Part shown: in pieces, positions 1 to 7,291 of the stretch
Layout: every line of letters starts with the position of its first letter
How positions within the stretch are numbered: the first letter of the stretch is position 1
Notes under the pieces: model-generated
Told to the model about the DNA's origin: nothing
Seen by the model: only the letters and a program-made list of their open reading frames with translations
Database searches by the model: none
Assembly: GCA_964361075.1 (NCBI GenBank)
Contig: CAYHZL010000111.1
Span: 1 to 11,856, forward strand
DNA: 11,856 nt
DNA from: CAYHZL01 sp964361075
GTDB taxonomy: Bacteria > Bacteroidota > Ignavibacteria > UBA10030 > UBA8401
Reading direction: 5' to 3'
Translations under genes and position numbers: made by a program

Positions 1-5
1 TACTC

Positions 6-84
6 AGTCATGCCATGAGTTTGTCTAATGTTTTGGTGAATGTTGCAAGTTTTATGATGTCAAAAAGTAACTCATGGCATGACT
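6..84. repeat. 16-bp perfect inverted repeat with 47-nt loop
   Basis: The arm at 6-21 (AGTCATGCCATGAGTT) is the exact reverse complement of 69-84. The loop holds no recognisable gene. The right arm contains GTAACTC, the heptamer that recurs across the next 200 bp. It could form a large RNA or DNA hairpin, or mark the edge of a small repeat element. The function is unknown. Confidence 0.7.
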
Positions 85-95
85 TTAAAGGTACG

Positions 96-149
96 CTGAG
101 TAGCGCGTTCAGTGCGCCTGCGGCGTATTTTTTTCAAAAAGAGTAACTC
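96..149. repeat. Direct repeat copy 1 (about 54 bp)
   Basis: This block runs from CTGAGTAGCGCGTTCAGTGC through a GC-rich stretch and a 7-T tract to GAGTAACTC. It matches 163-214 with three substitutions, a slightly different T tract and a small indel near its end. The end of the unit (CAAAAAGTAACTC) also occurs at 61-73, so a third, degraded unit may precede it. GC-rich dyad plus T tract resembles a terminator-like module. Nothing in it looks coding. Confidence 0.75.
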
Positions 150-162
150 ACGATTTGAGTTA

Positions 163-214
163 CTGAGTAGCGCGTTCAGTGCACCTGCGGCGCACTTTTT
201 TCAGAAAGTAACTC
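163..214. repeat. Direct repeat copy 2 (about 52 bp)
   Basis: This is the second copy of the unit at 96-149, offset by 67 bp, with the same order: CTGAGTAGCGCG, a GC-rich segment, a 6-T tract, then GTAACTC. Between the two copies, AGTAACTCA (142-150) and TGAGTTACT (156-164) form a perfect 9-bp hairpin with a 5-nt loop. A further 10-bp inverted repeat joins AAGTAACTCG (206-215) to CGAGTTACTT (258-267). The whole stretch is an intergenic repeat cluster ahead of the yjbR-like gene. Confidence 0.75.
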
Positions 215-332
215 GAAATCTTCAATTTTTAACCTGTAGATTTATTTGAGGTTACAACGAGTTACTTAGGAGTTACAAAATAATAAAGCAAGACACATAT
301 CTGTCAAAGAAAACGTAGCTATCACTACCACC

Positions 333-695
333 ATGCTTGATGTAGATTCTATTCGTGAATACTGTTTGAAGAAAAAAGGAAAAATTACAGAAGGATTTCC
401 TTTCGGCGAAGATGTGCTGGTTTTTAAGGTGGAAGGGAAAATATTTTTATTGATGAGGTTAGATACAAATCCGTTGACAATCAATTTAAAATGCGAACCG
501 GAACAAGCGATTGAATTGCGCGAGCGATATGAAGCAGTGCAGCCCGGCTATCACATGAATAAAAGAATGTGGAATACGGTAACACTCGACGGAACTGTTC
601 CACCCAAAGAAATTTTGAAAATGATTGACCATTCGTATGTACAAGTGGTAATTACATTATCACGCACGATTCAAGCAAAGCTACTGCCGCAATGA
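333..695 (+). CDS. MmcQ/YjbR family protein
   Basis: This 120-aa protein has the length and landmarks of the MmcQ/YjbR family, which has a CyaY-like fold and is annotated as DNA-binding. Visible are the N-terminal FPFGEDVLVFKV segment (about residues 23-34), a central LKCEPEQAIELRERY helix region, and PGYHMNKRMWNTVTLDG followed by IDHSYVQVV near the C-terminus. The precise role of the family is poorly known, so no pathway is assigned. The ATG at 333 has no clear Shine-Dalgarno, and the upstream region is the repeat cluster. Its TGA stop (693-695) overlaps an ATG at 692 (ATGA), which suggests translational coupling to whatever is read next, probably the deacetylase reading frame. Confidence 0.88.
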   Translation: MLDVDSIREYCLKKKGKITEGFPFGEDVLVFKVEGKIFLLMRLDTNPLTINLKCEPEQAIELRERYEAVQPGYHMNKRMWNTVTLDGTVPPKEILKMIDHSYVQVVITLSRTIQAKLLPQ

Positions 696-787
696 ATACG
701 ATTGTAGTACTCGCATTTTTTTTCTTTCTTCCTCAAGATTCCACAGATTATTTCTCCCGCATATTACTCCTCGCTCTTTTATATTGA
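692..787 (+). other. Short hydrophobic ORF, possible displaced 5' end of the deacetylase
   Basis: An ATG at 692 overlaps the yjbR-like stop and opens a 31-codon frame beginning MNTIVVLAFFFFLPQDS, which resembles a signal peptide. It stops at TGA 785-787, exactly where the deacetylase frame becomes credible. The deacetylase lies in the -1 frame relative to it. One extra base, for example in the 8-T run at 716-723 or the 4-T run near 777-780, would fuse the two into a secreted deacetylase starting at 692. This may be a real frameshift, an assembly error, or chance. Confidence 0.4.
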
Positions 788-1431
788 ACGAACTACCTAT
801 CGTGCAGCCGATTGCGCCGAATGTTTTTTTTCATGGTTCGCGTACGAAGAAACAAGTTGCATTGACATTCGATGCATGCGCAACACACTCGCGCAGCGGT
901 TACGATGAACGTGTTCTTTCAGTGTTGCTCGAAATGAAAACACCCGCCACACTTTTTCTTTCCGGCAAATGGGTAATTGAACATCGTTCGCAGACACAAT
1001 TTCTTGCGAAGCACATTCAATTTGAAATTGGCAATCATTCATTCATTCATCCGCACTGCACAGAAATTTCTGCCGGAAGATTGCAGCGCGAACTTACACT
1101 GACACAACAAATACTATTCACTGTAACAGGAAAACAGCCGACGTTATTTCGCGCGCCGTATGGCGAGTTTGATGAGCGCGTTCTCCATGCTGCCGCGCAG
1201 CAAGGTCTGACAACTGTGCAATACGATTTGCCATCAGGCGATCCCGATACAAATGCTACAAAAGAAAAATTGATTGAGTATGTCAGCACGATGACGAAGA
1301 ATGGTTCTGTTATTGTAATGCACATGAATGGGAGAGGTTGGCACACAGCGGAAGCGTTGCCGGAAATTATTGACCGACTGCGAAAGCGCGGGTTTATTTT
1401 TGTAACGGTGAGTGAGTTAATGAAGGAGTGA
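784..1431 (+). CDS. Polysaccharide deacetylase (NodB homology domain)
   Basis: The protein is a carbohydrate esterase family 4 type deacetylase, expected to remove N- or O-acetyl groups from an envelope or peptidoglycan polymer using a divalent metal. Motifs, numbered from 784: ALTFDACAT (26-34), where D30 is the catalytic-base position and the usual second Asp of TFDD is Ala; NHSFIHPH (84-91), with H85 and H89 as metal ligands; RAPYG (123-127); and VIVMH with H180. The domain fills all 215 residues. The only in-frame start is a TTG at 784, without a Shine-Dalgarno site or signal peptide, although most family members act outside the cytoplasm. See the short ORF at 692-787 for a possible missing N-terminus. 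The exact substrate cannot be read from the sequence. Confidence 0.87.
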   Translation: MNELPIVQPIAPNVFFHGSRTKKQVALTFDACATHSRSGYDERVLSVLLEMKTPATLFLSGKWVIEHRSQTQFLAKHIQFEIGNHSFIHPHCTEISAGRLQRELTLTQQILFTVTGKQPTLFRAPYGEFDERVLHAAAQQGLTTVQYDLPSGDPDTNATKEKLIEYVSTMTKNGSVIVMHMNGRGWHTAEALPEIIDRLRKRGFIFVTVSELMKE

Positions 1432-1484
1432 ACAGAAAAGAGAATAAAAAAATCTATAAAAAATAATTTTAAAGATTACACATA

Positions 1485-1572
1485 GTCATTGCGAGACGTT
1501 TTTTGTCGAAGCAATCTTATTCTTTTTATATGATGAACAAGATCGCCACGTCGCTACGCTCCTCGCGATGAC
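1485..1572. repeat. Imperfect palindromic intergenic repeat (TCATTGCGAG type)
   Basis: Two 34-nt arms (1485-1518 and 1539-1572) are imperfect inverted copies around a 20-nt centre; 22 of 34 positions match. They begin GTCATTGCGAG and end in AATCTT and its counterpart. From memory, similar sequence (cattgcgag...gaagcaatct) occurs as dispersed intergenic repeats in many unrelated bacteria. It sits between the converging deacetylase and TonB-receptor genes, so it could also act as a bidirectional terminator, although T-tracts are weak. No transposase is present. Confidence 0.7.
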
Positions 1573-1621
1573 GATGATCAAAAATTTTTGAGAACGCTTC
1601 TATATCTTTTTGCAGCAAATT

Positions 1622-3691
1622 TTAATTCCAAAATTCCCACGTAATACCAAACCGAATATTTCTTTCATACATCGGATAGATTGGCGTCAGTATGTATTCA
1701 GAGCCGAGAAGATTTTCCCAAATAAGATGAATGTCTGCATCGCCGATGTGTCCGATAAAAAACAAATCAACTGCGCCGCCAGGACCAAATGAACTGAGTG
1801 TGTACGGGATAAAATAATTTTCCACTTCGTACGGCGCCATTCCATTTTGTTCCGTAATAAATTTTCCGCGCAGTCCGGCTTTCAATTCCAAATTTCCTTT
1901 TGCAAGAAATCCACGAAAGTATACAGAACCATCGGCATATAATTTTGGAAAAAGAGTTAATGTCTTCCCACTGTAGCTAAGTGTTGGTGTATTCAAGTAC
2001 GAAGCACGTCCGTCAAAAAAATAATTGCCGTACTGCACATGAACAGAAAGATTTATTCCTTCAATAATTTTATTTTGAAGTATCGTTAATGTTAAACTTG
2101 AATTTGCTGTGTCAATAAAACGGAAATTGGTAATGACTCGTCGTATATATGTAAGTTGTGTTGAGAAAGATTGTTCGATGTTGAAAGTAATACCGGCTTC
2201 TGCAACCGAATGACGTTCGTCATTTGTTTGCGATCCGGGAAAAATATTTTCAATGGGATTTACGAAGTAGTGAGATTGTGAATACCCTGCATACACCGAC
2301 ACATTCGGATGAATTTTTGTACGAACATCACCACCAAGATTATCTAAATACCTATCAGCTTTAAAAAATCCGGCGACAGTAATATTTTCTGTCGGAGTAA
2401 ATTCATCTTTCGCGGATGCGACAAAGAACGAACCTTGTGTTAGCAAAAAACCATGCAGTGTATAATTCCGTTGTTCCGTTACCGCGCGGAGTGAAAGCAC
2501 GTTGCGCGCAGTTTTCCACTCAACATTTGCTGAGCCGCCAAGAATGGAACTCTTATCATCATTGGCAATATAAATTCCATTGGTTTGTCTTCTGTTCTCT
2601 TCATCGCGGTACTCGCGCAGTTGCGTATTATGGTAGGCGGAAAGTGTTGCCACAAGTGTGCTGTCACCAAATGGATAAGCGATGGCAGAAAGATTGAAAT
2701 GATGATTAAATAATTTTTCGTACGCATCAAGATTTGTTACCTCTGCTGCGATGTCATTAAAGATATTCGCAGTCGGCGTTTTTGTTAAATCAATACCGCC
2801 ATTTAATCCTGTCCATGTTTGATGATAGAAATGTGTAAACATGATGTTGAAATTATCGGAAAGATTGTACCGGAGTTTTGTACGGAATGTCCATGCTTCA
2901 TCGTTCGAATTTTTAAATCGTCCACGGTAATACTCACTTTCATTTGCAGAACCAAATCCGTTGTACGAAAGACCAAATGTAAAATTAAATCTGCTGAATA
3001 AATTTTGTGTGAAGAGCACATCTGTTTGCGTGTAACCGTGAAGCCCCTGACTGTAACGAAGATGCGAAAGCGGTTTGCCGGTGTAGTAGCTGTTGGTAAT
3101 AAGATTTACAGCGCCGCCGGTTGAATTGTATCCGTACAAAAATGCGCGAGGTCCGGAAATAATTTCGATGCGCTCGATTGCTTCAACAGGATAGAGCGAT
3201 AAGTTGTACGTTCCTGTTATCGGATCGTTGTGGCTGACTCCATCAACCATAACTGCAATACTGCGATTATCAACGCCGTTAATATTGAGTTGTGCATTTC
3301 GTCCGGGACTTGCCATATCACGAATATAGACGCCGGGATACTGCCACAGCAAATCGGACAGTGAACGATATTCGAGCCACGGAATTTCAGAACTGTGAAT
3401 AGAAAAAACTGAATCACCAAAACGATTGATTGTTCCGGCAAGGGGAATCGGGCGAACGCGAAATGTTGAATCTTTCGCAGCTACCTGATTTGTATCGCTC
3501 GCCAAGCTCAAAGAATCTTTTTTAATAGTTTTAACAATCAGCGAATCACTTTTTGTTTGAGCGCTACCGATTTGAAAAGAGAAGACGAGCATAACACAAA
3601 AAATTAGTAGAAAATAATACCTTCTGAAAAAATCAAGAAGAGTATTGTCTTTTCGGATAACAACTGAAAAATATTTTTTATGTTGTTGCAT
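1622..3691 (-). CDS. TonB-dependent receptor with plug domain
   Basis: This 689-aa outer-membrane protein is a gated beta-barrel transporter of the TonB-dependent type. From the ATG at 3691, residues 25-43 form a hydrophobic signal segment, with likely cleavage after GSA (A44). A linker follows, then a plug domain at about 95-200 with LSDLLWQYPGVYIRDMAS, INGVDNRSIAVMVDGVSH and VEAIERIEIISGPRAFLYG, including the GGAVNLIT end of the plug. The rest alternates aromatic and polar residues as barrel strands do, ending in FGITWEFWN. There is no carboxypeptidase-like N-domain and no clear TonB box, so it is BtuB-like rather than SusC-like. The substrate cannot be predicted. A TTG at 3697 is an alternative start, but the ATG two codons later is preferred. 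The start lies inside the end of ispE (14-bp overlap), suggesting coupled translation. Confidence 0.88.
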   Translation of the reverse strand: MQQHKKYFSVVIRKDNTLLDFFRRYYFLLIFCVMLVFSFQIGSAQTKSDSLIVKTIKKDSLSLASDTNQVAAKDSTFRVRPIPLAGTINRFGDSVFSIHSSEIPWLEYRSLSDLLWQYPGVYIRDMASPGRNAQLNINGVDNRSIAVMVDGVSHNDPITGTYNLSLYPVEAIERIEIISGPRAFLYGYNSTGGAVNLITNSYYTGKPLSHLRYSQGLHGYTQTDVLFTQNLFSRFNFTFGLSYNGFGSANESEYYRGRFKNSNDEAWTFRTKLRYNLSDNFNIMFTHFYHQTWTGLNGGIDLTKTPTANIFNDIAAEVTNLDAYEKLFNHHFNLSAIAYPFGDSTLVATLSAYHNTQLREYRDEENRRQTNGIYIANDDKSSILGGSANVEWKTARNVLSLRAVTEQRNYTLHGFLLTQGSFFVASAKDEFTPTENITVAGFFKADRYLDNLGGDVRTKIHPNVSVYAGYSQSHYFVNPIENIFPGSQTNDERHSVAEAGITFNIEQSFSTQLTYIRRVITNFRFIDTANSSLTLTILQNKIIEGINLSVHVQYGNYFFDGRASYLNTPTLSYSGKTLTLFPKLYADGSVYFRGFLAKGNLELKAGLRGKFITEQNGMAPYEVENYFIPYTLSSFGPGGAVDLFFIGHIGDADIHLIWENLLGSEYILTPIYPMYERNIRFGITWEFWN

Positions 3692-4544
3692 ATTCAATCG
3701 GTTGAAAATTTGGTTCTGTCAGTGAAACAAAAAATTTCTTGCTAAAAAAAGCGACAGCTTCGCGTGCCTGATGTTCTTGTTCAAATAAACCAAATACCGA
3801 TGAGCCGCTCCCCGACATCAATGCAAAACGCGCGGTGTGTTCGAGCAGCATTTTTTTTATATCTCCAATTTCAGGATGTGTTTCGAACACCACTTTTTCA
3901 AAATCATTTATTAAAATATTTTCAAGTGTATGCGGAGTATGACTTGTCTTGTTGAAGAGCGGAAAAAGTTGTTGTGTCCTTTGCGGCAACATTCGCGTTG
4001 AAAATTCCCGATACGCCCACGGTGTTGATACATGAATGTTCGGATAGATTAGAACAATCCAATAGGGAAGCGGATATGAAAACGGAAAAAGAACTTCGCC
4101 TCGGCTTTCGGCATACGCACTTGTATTTAAAAGAAAAAATGGAACATCGGAACCAAGCTGCAATGCGAGGTGCGCGAGACGTTCTTGCGAAATATTTATT
4201 TTCCACAGTGAAGGAAGTGTGCGTAGAAGTAGTGCGGCATCACTGCTGCCGCCGCCAAGTCCGGCGCCTGTCGGAATATTTTTTTGTAATTCAATTTCCG
4301 CGCCGAATGTTGATCCGGTTTCTTTCTGTAATAACTCAACAACTTTCCAGCATACATTTGTATTGTCGGACGGAATGGCTGCGCTTGAGCTGTGCAACAT
4401 AATTTCTCGTTGCGTCGGCTTCACCGAAATTTCATCGAACAGATTGATGTAGTGAAAGATGGTTTCGATATTGTGAAAACCGTCTGCACGTTTTTCGACA
4501 ATGCGCAGACCTAGATTAATTTTAGCGTACGCTTTCACATTCAT
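3678..4544 (-). CDS. ispE: 4-diphosphocytidyl-2-C-methyl-D-erythritol kinase
   Basis: IspE phosphorylates the 2-hydroxyl of CDP-methylerythritol with ATP, the fourth step of the non-mevalonate (MEP) isoprenoid pathway in the cytoplasm. The 288-aa length is normal for the family. GHMP-kinase signatures are clear: the N-terminal AYAKINLGL with K8, a RADGFHNIETIF segment at 19-30, the glycine-rich ATP loop PTGAGLGGGSSDAA (91-104), the catalytic Asp in GSDVPFF (D133), and the C-terminal MSGSGSSVFGLF. It starts at an ATG with no strong Shine-Dalgarno. It lies 42 bp downstream of the receiver-HisKA gene and overlaps the TonB receptor, so the three probably form one minus-strand transcription unit of otherwise unrelated functions. 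Confidence 0.95.
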   Translation of the reverse strand: MNVKAYAKINLGLRIVEKRADGFHNIETIFHYINLFDEISVKPTQREIMLHSSSAAIPSDNTNVCWKVVELLQKETGSTFGAEIELQKNIPTGAGLGGGSSDAALLLRTLPSLWKINISQERLAHLALQLGSDVPFFLLNTSAYAESRGEVLFPFSYPLPYWIVLIYPNIHVSTPWAYREFSTRMLPQRTQQLFPLFNKTSHTPHTLENILINDFEKVVFETHPEIGDIKKMLLEHTARFALMSGSGSSVFGLFEQEHQAREAVAFFSKKFFVSLTEPNFQPIEYATT

Positions 4545-4586
4545 GGTTGAGTGCTAATCAGACGAGCGGTCACTATGCGGAGGAAC

Positions 4587-5237
4587 TTACGAACGAGGAA
4601 CACTATTGATATCTTTCAATTTTATTGTTTCACGTTCAATTTTTTTAATATTGATACCCAATGTGTTGACAATACTTCGTTCTTCGGGTGTAATAGAACC
4701 ACGGGAAATAATTTCGCTGCTCAATTTTATTGCCGCAAGCGGATTATTGATTTCGTGGCACACGGTAACAATTAATTCTTTTATTGCCTGCGCACGTTGT
4801 TCTGCAGCAAATTTATTTTTTTGTGAGATTGTAATTTTTCGCTTCAATTCAGTGCGGTTCAACGCGGCGATAATTGTTGAGGGAAGTATGGATGTGGCAA
4901 TTTCACTCTTGATTAAATAATCTTCAACATTTAACTTCATTGCTTCAACGGCAAGATTAAAATCTTTATTCCACGAGACAAAGACAATCGGCGTTTCAAG
5001 TTTCGCAGTGCGAATTTCCTTCGCTACATCTAAACCGTTCATGCTGCCGAGAAAATAATCAAGCAACACAATATCTACCGACGGATCATTTTGCAGTTTT
5101 TGTATGCCGCTTGGACCCGTATATTCACTTGTAACAACAAACTTTTCATCAGGAAAATTTTTAAGATATTCCGTTACTATCTTCGTATAAACAATATCGT
5201 CGTCAATAAGTAATACATGTATTGAAGAATCACGCAT
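4587..5237 (-). CDS. Receiver-HisKA protein lacking the kinase ATPase domain
   Basis: This 216-aa protein joins a response-regulator receiver to a histidine-kinase dimerisation domain and then stops. Numbered from the ATG at 5237: the acidic pocket is LLIDDD (D12, D13), the phospho-acceptor is D60 in VLLDYF, the switch residue is S88, and the conserved lysine is K110. A helical linker with charged residues leads to the H-box VCHEINNPLAAI with H161. Only about 50 residues follow, ending SVPRS, with no N, G1 or G2 boxes of HATPase_c. It may therefore relay phosphate or dimerise rather than autophosphorylate. A TTG at 5291 would add 18 residues of low-complexity sequence and is less likely. It faces a CheY-like and an NtrC-like gene across the promoter region, its probable partners. 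Confidence 0.85.
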   Translation of the reverse strand: MRDSSIHVLLIDDDIVYTKIVTEYLKNFPDEKFVVTSEYTGPSGIQKLQNDPSVDIVLLDYFLGSMNGLDVAKEIRTAKLETPIVFVSWNKDFNLAVEAMKLNVEDYLIKSEIATSILPSTIIAALNRTELKRKITISQKNKFAAEQRAQAIKELIVTVCHEINNPLAAIKLSSEIISRGSITPEERSIVNTLGINIKKIERETIKLKDINSVPRS

Positions 5238-5320
5238 AAAAGCCCTAAAATTAGTGTAGTGAAAGTTACTACTACTTTTGCATTGAAGCAAACATCAGCC
5301 TAAAATAAAAAAATTATTTG

Positions 5321-5349
5321 TTGATTTTTTTGAAGCGTTTCTCTAATAT
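5321..5349 (+). promoter_or_regulatory. Sigma-70-like promoter for the receiver/NtrC genes
   Basis: TTGATT (5321-5326) and TAATAT (5344-5349) are separated by 17 bp, a near-consensus -35/-10 arrangement ahead of the receiver gene at 5401. It lies in the 163-bp divergent region shared with the minus-strand receiver-HisKA gene. No start site is shown directly. If the organism uses a Bacteroidota-type primary sigma factor, the match could be coincidental. Confidence 0.5.
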
Positions 5350-5390
5350 GTAGCACAGGAAGAAGATAGTATGAAAAACAGTTTTTTATA

Positions 5391-5394
5391 AGGA
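5391..5394 (+). promoter_or_regulatory. Ribosome binding site of the CheY-like gene
   Basis: AGGA at 5391-5394 lies 6 nt ahead of the ATG at 5401, a good Shine-Dalgarno position. It supports this start in a window where most genes lack a clear site. Confidence 0.6.
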
Positions 5395-5400
5395 TTAACA

Positions 5401-5772
5401 ATGGCACAAGCGAGTTCAATATTAGTTGTGGATGATGAAGATGCACTTCGCAACGTGTTAAGCAGTGAATTGGAAAGTGAAGGGTACACAATTGCAACCG
5501 CCGGTGATGGCGACGAAGCAATTAATGTTCTCCAACAACAAACATTCGATTTGGTGTTGCTTGATATAAAAATGCCTCGTGTCGATGGTTTTGAAGTATT
5601 GCGTTTTATTAAAGATCGTTTTCCAAAAACTAAAGTTATCATGTTAACAGGTTTCGCTGATTTAAAAAATGCGATTGAGTCAAAAAAATTAGGCGCGGAA
5701 GATTTTGTCAGCAAACCGTATGACTTAGTAGATTTGCTTACAACAATTGAGCGTGTTCTTACCTCAGATTAG
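5401..5772 (+). CDS. Stand-alone response regulator receiver (CheY-like)
   Basis: This 123-aa protein is a complete receiver domain with no output domain. The fold markers are LVVDDED (D11, D12), the phospho-acceptor D55 in VLLDIKMPR, T83 in MLTGFA and K105 in FVSKPYD. It should act by phosphorylation-dependent binding or as a phosphotransfer intermediate. Its receiver closely resembles that of the NtrC-family protein 50 bp downstream (shared FD.VLLDIKMPRV, VIMLT.FAD.K.AIE and KLGA.DFV.KPY), so one probably arose from the other by tandem duplication. A sigma-70-like promoter and a Shine-Dalgarno site precede it. It may exchange phosphate with the receiver-HisKA protein encoded divergently. 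Confidence 0.92.
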   Translation: MAQASSILVVDDEDALRNVLSSELESEGYTIATAGDGDEAINVLQQQTFDLVLLDIKMPRVDGFEVLRFIKDRFPKTKVIMLTGFADLKNAIESKKLGAEDFVSKPYDLVDLLTTIERVLTSD

Positions 5773-5822
5773 TACCTGCCTCACATTCATTATCCAACAA
5801 GCAATTCAAAACGCATAACGTT

Positions 5823-7196
5823 ATGATGCTGAGCGGAAATATTTTAATTGTTGATGATGAACCGAGCATTGGTTTTCTTTTAAAAGAGGATCTTGCTGAA
5901 TGTAAACAATACACAATTACGGCTGTTACCGATGGCATCGCTGCAATGAATATCTTGCAAGCACAACCGTTTGATATTGTGTTGCTTGATATTAAAATGC
6001 CTCGCGTGAGCGGACTTGAAGTCTTGAAATTTATTCATGAAAATTTTCCGTCTATTCAAGTGATCATGCTTACAAATTTTGCCGATATCAAAACGGCAAT
6101 TGAAGCGACTAAACTCGGTGCGTATGATTTTGTCGGTAAGCCGTACAACCGCGATGAGTTGATTGCAACTGTTGCGCGCGCATTAGAGTTTCGTCGCTTG
6201 GCGATTGATAATGAAGCAATGAAGTACGAACTTTCGCGGCAAACCGGTGAGAAAGAAATTATTGCAGAAAGCCAAGCGATGAAAACATTACTCGCGACAG
6301 CGAAAAAAGTTTCTGCAAGCGATGCGATTGTTCATATTTTCGGACCAAGTGGTGCCGGAAAAGAATTACTAGCGCAGCTCATTCATAATGAAAGCGACAG
6401 AAGAACAAGACCATTTGTTGTTGTGAACTGTGCATCTATTCCTGACACATTGTTGGAAAGTGAATTATTCGGACATGAGAAGGGCGCATTTACAAATGCA
6501 ATTTCGAGGAAGCAAGGATTGGTGGAAGTTGCCAACGGCGGTACATTGTTTCTGGATGAAGTGGGAGATATTAGTCCCACCATACAACCGAAGTTGCTTC
6601 GCTTTTTAGAGACGGGCGAGTTTCGTCGTGTTGGCGGCAACGCTTCAATGAAAGTTGATGTGAGAATTCTTTCGGCTACAAATAAAGATTTGCAAAATGA
6701 AGTTGCAGAAGGAAGATTTCGGAAAGATTTACTGTATCGTTTAAATGTTGTTACGCTTCGTATCCCGCCGTTGAAAGAACGTAAAGAGGACATCCCATTA
6801 CTGATAAAATATTTTCTACGGAAAAAATCAAAAACAAAAATGCATAAAGTAATTGATGCAGAGGCATTGCAACTCTTGCTTGCGTATGATTGGCCCGGCA
6901 ACATTCGTGAATTGCAACACGCCATTGAAGGCGCCATTTTACTTTCACACGACAATGTTATTACAGCGAGAGATTTTCTATTACACTCATCGTCATTACA
7001 AACATCAGGCAGTCTTCAATATTCTACTGTTGCACAATCAACATCGCTGACGTTAGAAGGGGTTGAAAGAATTCACATTGAAGACGCGCTGAAAAAAAAT
7101 AATTTCAATAGAGTAAAGACTGCTACCGCTCTCGGCATTACTCCGAAAACATTATATCTCAAAATTAAAAAGTATCGCATTGCAATTCCTGCCTGA
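5823..7196 (+). CDS. Sigma-54-dependent response regulator, NtrC family
   Basis: The 457-aa protein is a cytoplasmic transcription activator with the three-domain NtrC plan. The receiver covers about 6-122 (D11, D12, D56, T84, K106). The AAA+ domain has Walker A GPSGAGKE (174-181), Walker B LFLDEVGD (D245, E246) and arginine-finger-region sequence EGRFRKDLLYRLN. A C-terminal Fis-type helix-turn-helix is at about 415-455 (ALKKNNF...ALGITPKTLYLKI). Phosphorylation of D56 would drive oligomerisation and ATP-dependent opening of sigma-54 promoters. The sigma-54-contact loop reads GAFTNA (221-226), not GAFTGA, with Asn at the fifth position. Two tandem ATGs (5823, 5826) are possible starts, and no Shine-Dalgarno is visible. 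It lies 50 bp after the CheY-like gene and is probably co-transcribed. Confidence 0.94.
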   Translation: MMLSGNILIVDDEPSIGFLLKEDLAECKQYTITAVTDGIAAMNILQAQPFDIVLLDIKMPRVSGLEVLKFIHENFPSIQVIMLTNFADIKTAIEATKLGAYDFVGKPYNRDELIATVARALEFRRLAIDNEAMKYELSRQTGEKEIIAESQAMKTLLATAKKVSASDAIVHIFGPSGAGKELLAQLIHNESDRRTRPFVVVNCASIPDTLLESELFGHEKGAFTNAISRKQGLVEVANGGTLFLDEVGDISPTIQPKLLRFLETGEFRRVGGNASMKVDVRILSATNKDLQNEVAEGRFRKDLLYRLNVVTLRIPPLKERKEDIPLLIKYFLRKKSKTKMHKVIDAEALQLLLAYDWPGNIRELQHAIEGAILLSHDNVITARDFLLHSSSLQTSGSLQYSTVAQSTSLTLEGVERIHIEDALKKNNFNRVKTATALGITPKTLYLKIKKYRIAIPA

Positions 7197-7291
7197 TTTT
7201 TTCTTCCTTTGTAAATTATAGTTGAAACTTTTTTTGTGTTCCTTCGAATACTCTACCAAAGTAATTCAAAGAGTGAGTTCATAAAAAAAAT

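Noticed and set aside
1..280. CRISPR-like array from the regular repeats
   Set aside because: There are only two good direct copies, they contain T tracts and hairpins, spacings are unequal, and no cas genes are present.
1338..1365. Possible sigma-54 promoter (TGGCAC...TTGC)
   Set aside because: It lies inside the deacetylase coding sequence and the spacing between the two elements is wrong.
1578..1591. TCAAAAATTTTTGA palindrome as a terminator
   Set aside because: An A/T-only stem of no stability and no T-tract beyond it; more likely chance in AT-rich sequence.
3692..3697. TTG start for the TonB-dependent receptor
   Set aside because: It adds only two codons, and the ATG at 3691 is a better start codon with the same signal peptide.
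3974..4402. 142-codon plus-strand open frame opposite ispE
   Set aside because: It lies fully antisense to a clearly recognised ispE, has arginine/cysteine-rich nonsense-like composition, and shows no domain.
5238..5291. TTG start for the receiver-HisKA protein
   Set aside because: It adds 18 residues of no receiver character; the ATG at 5237 begins right before the first receiver strand.
6383..6955. 190-codon minus-strand open frame opposite the NtrC-like gene
   Set aside because: Antisense shadow of the AAA+ domain, with serine-rich composition and no recognisable family.
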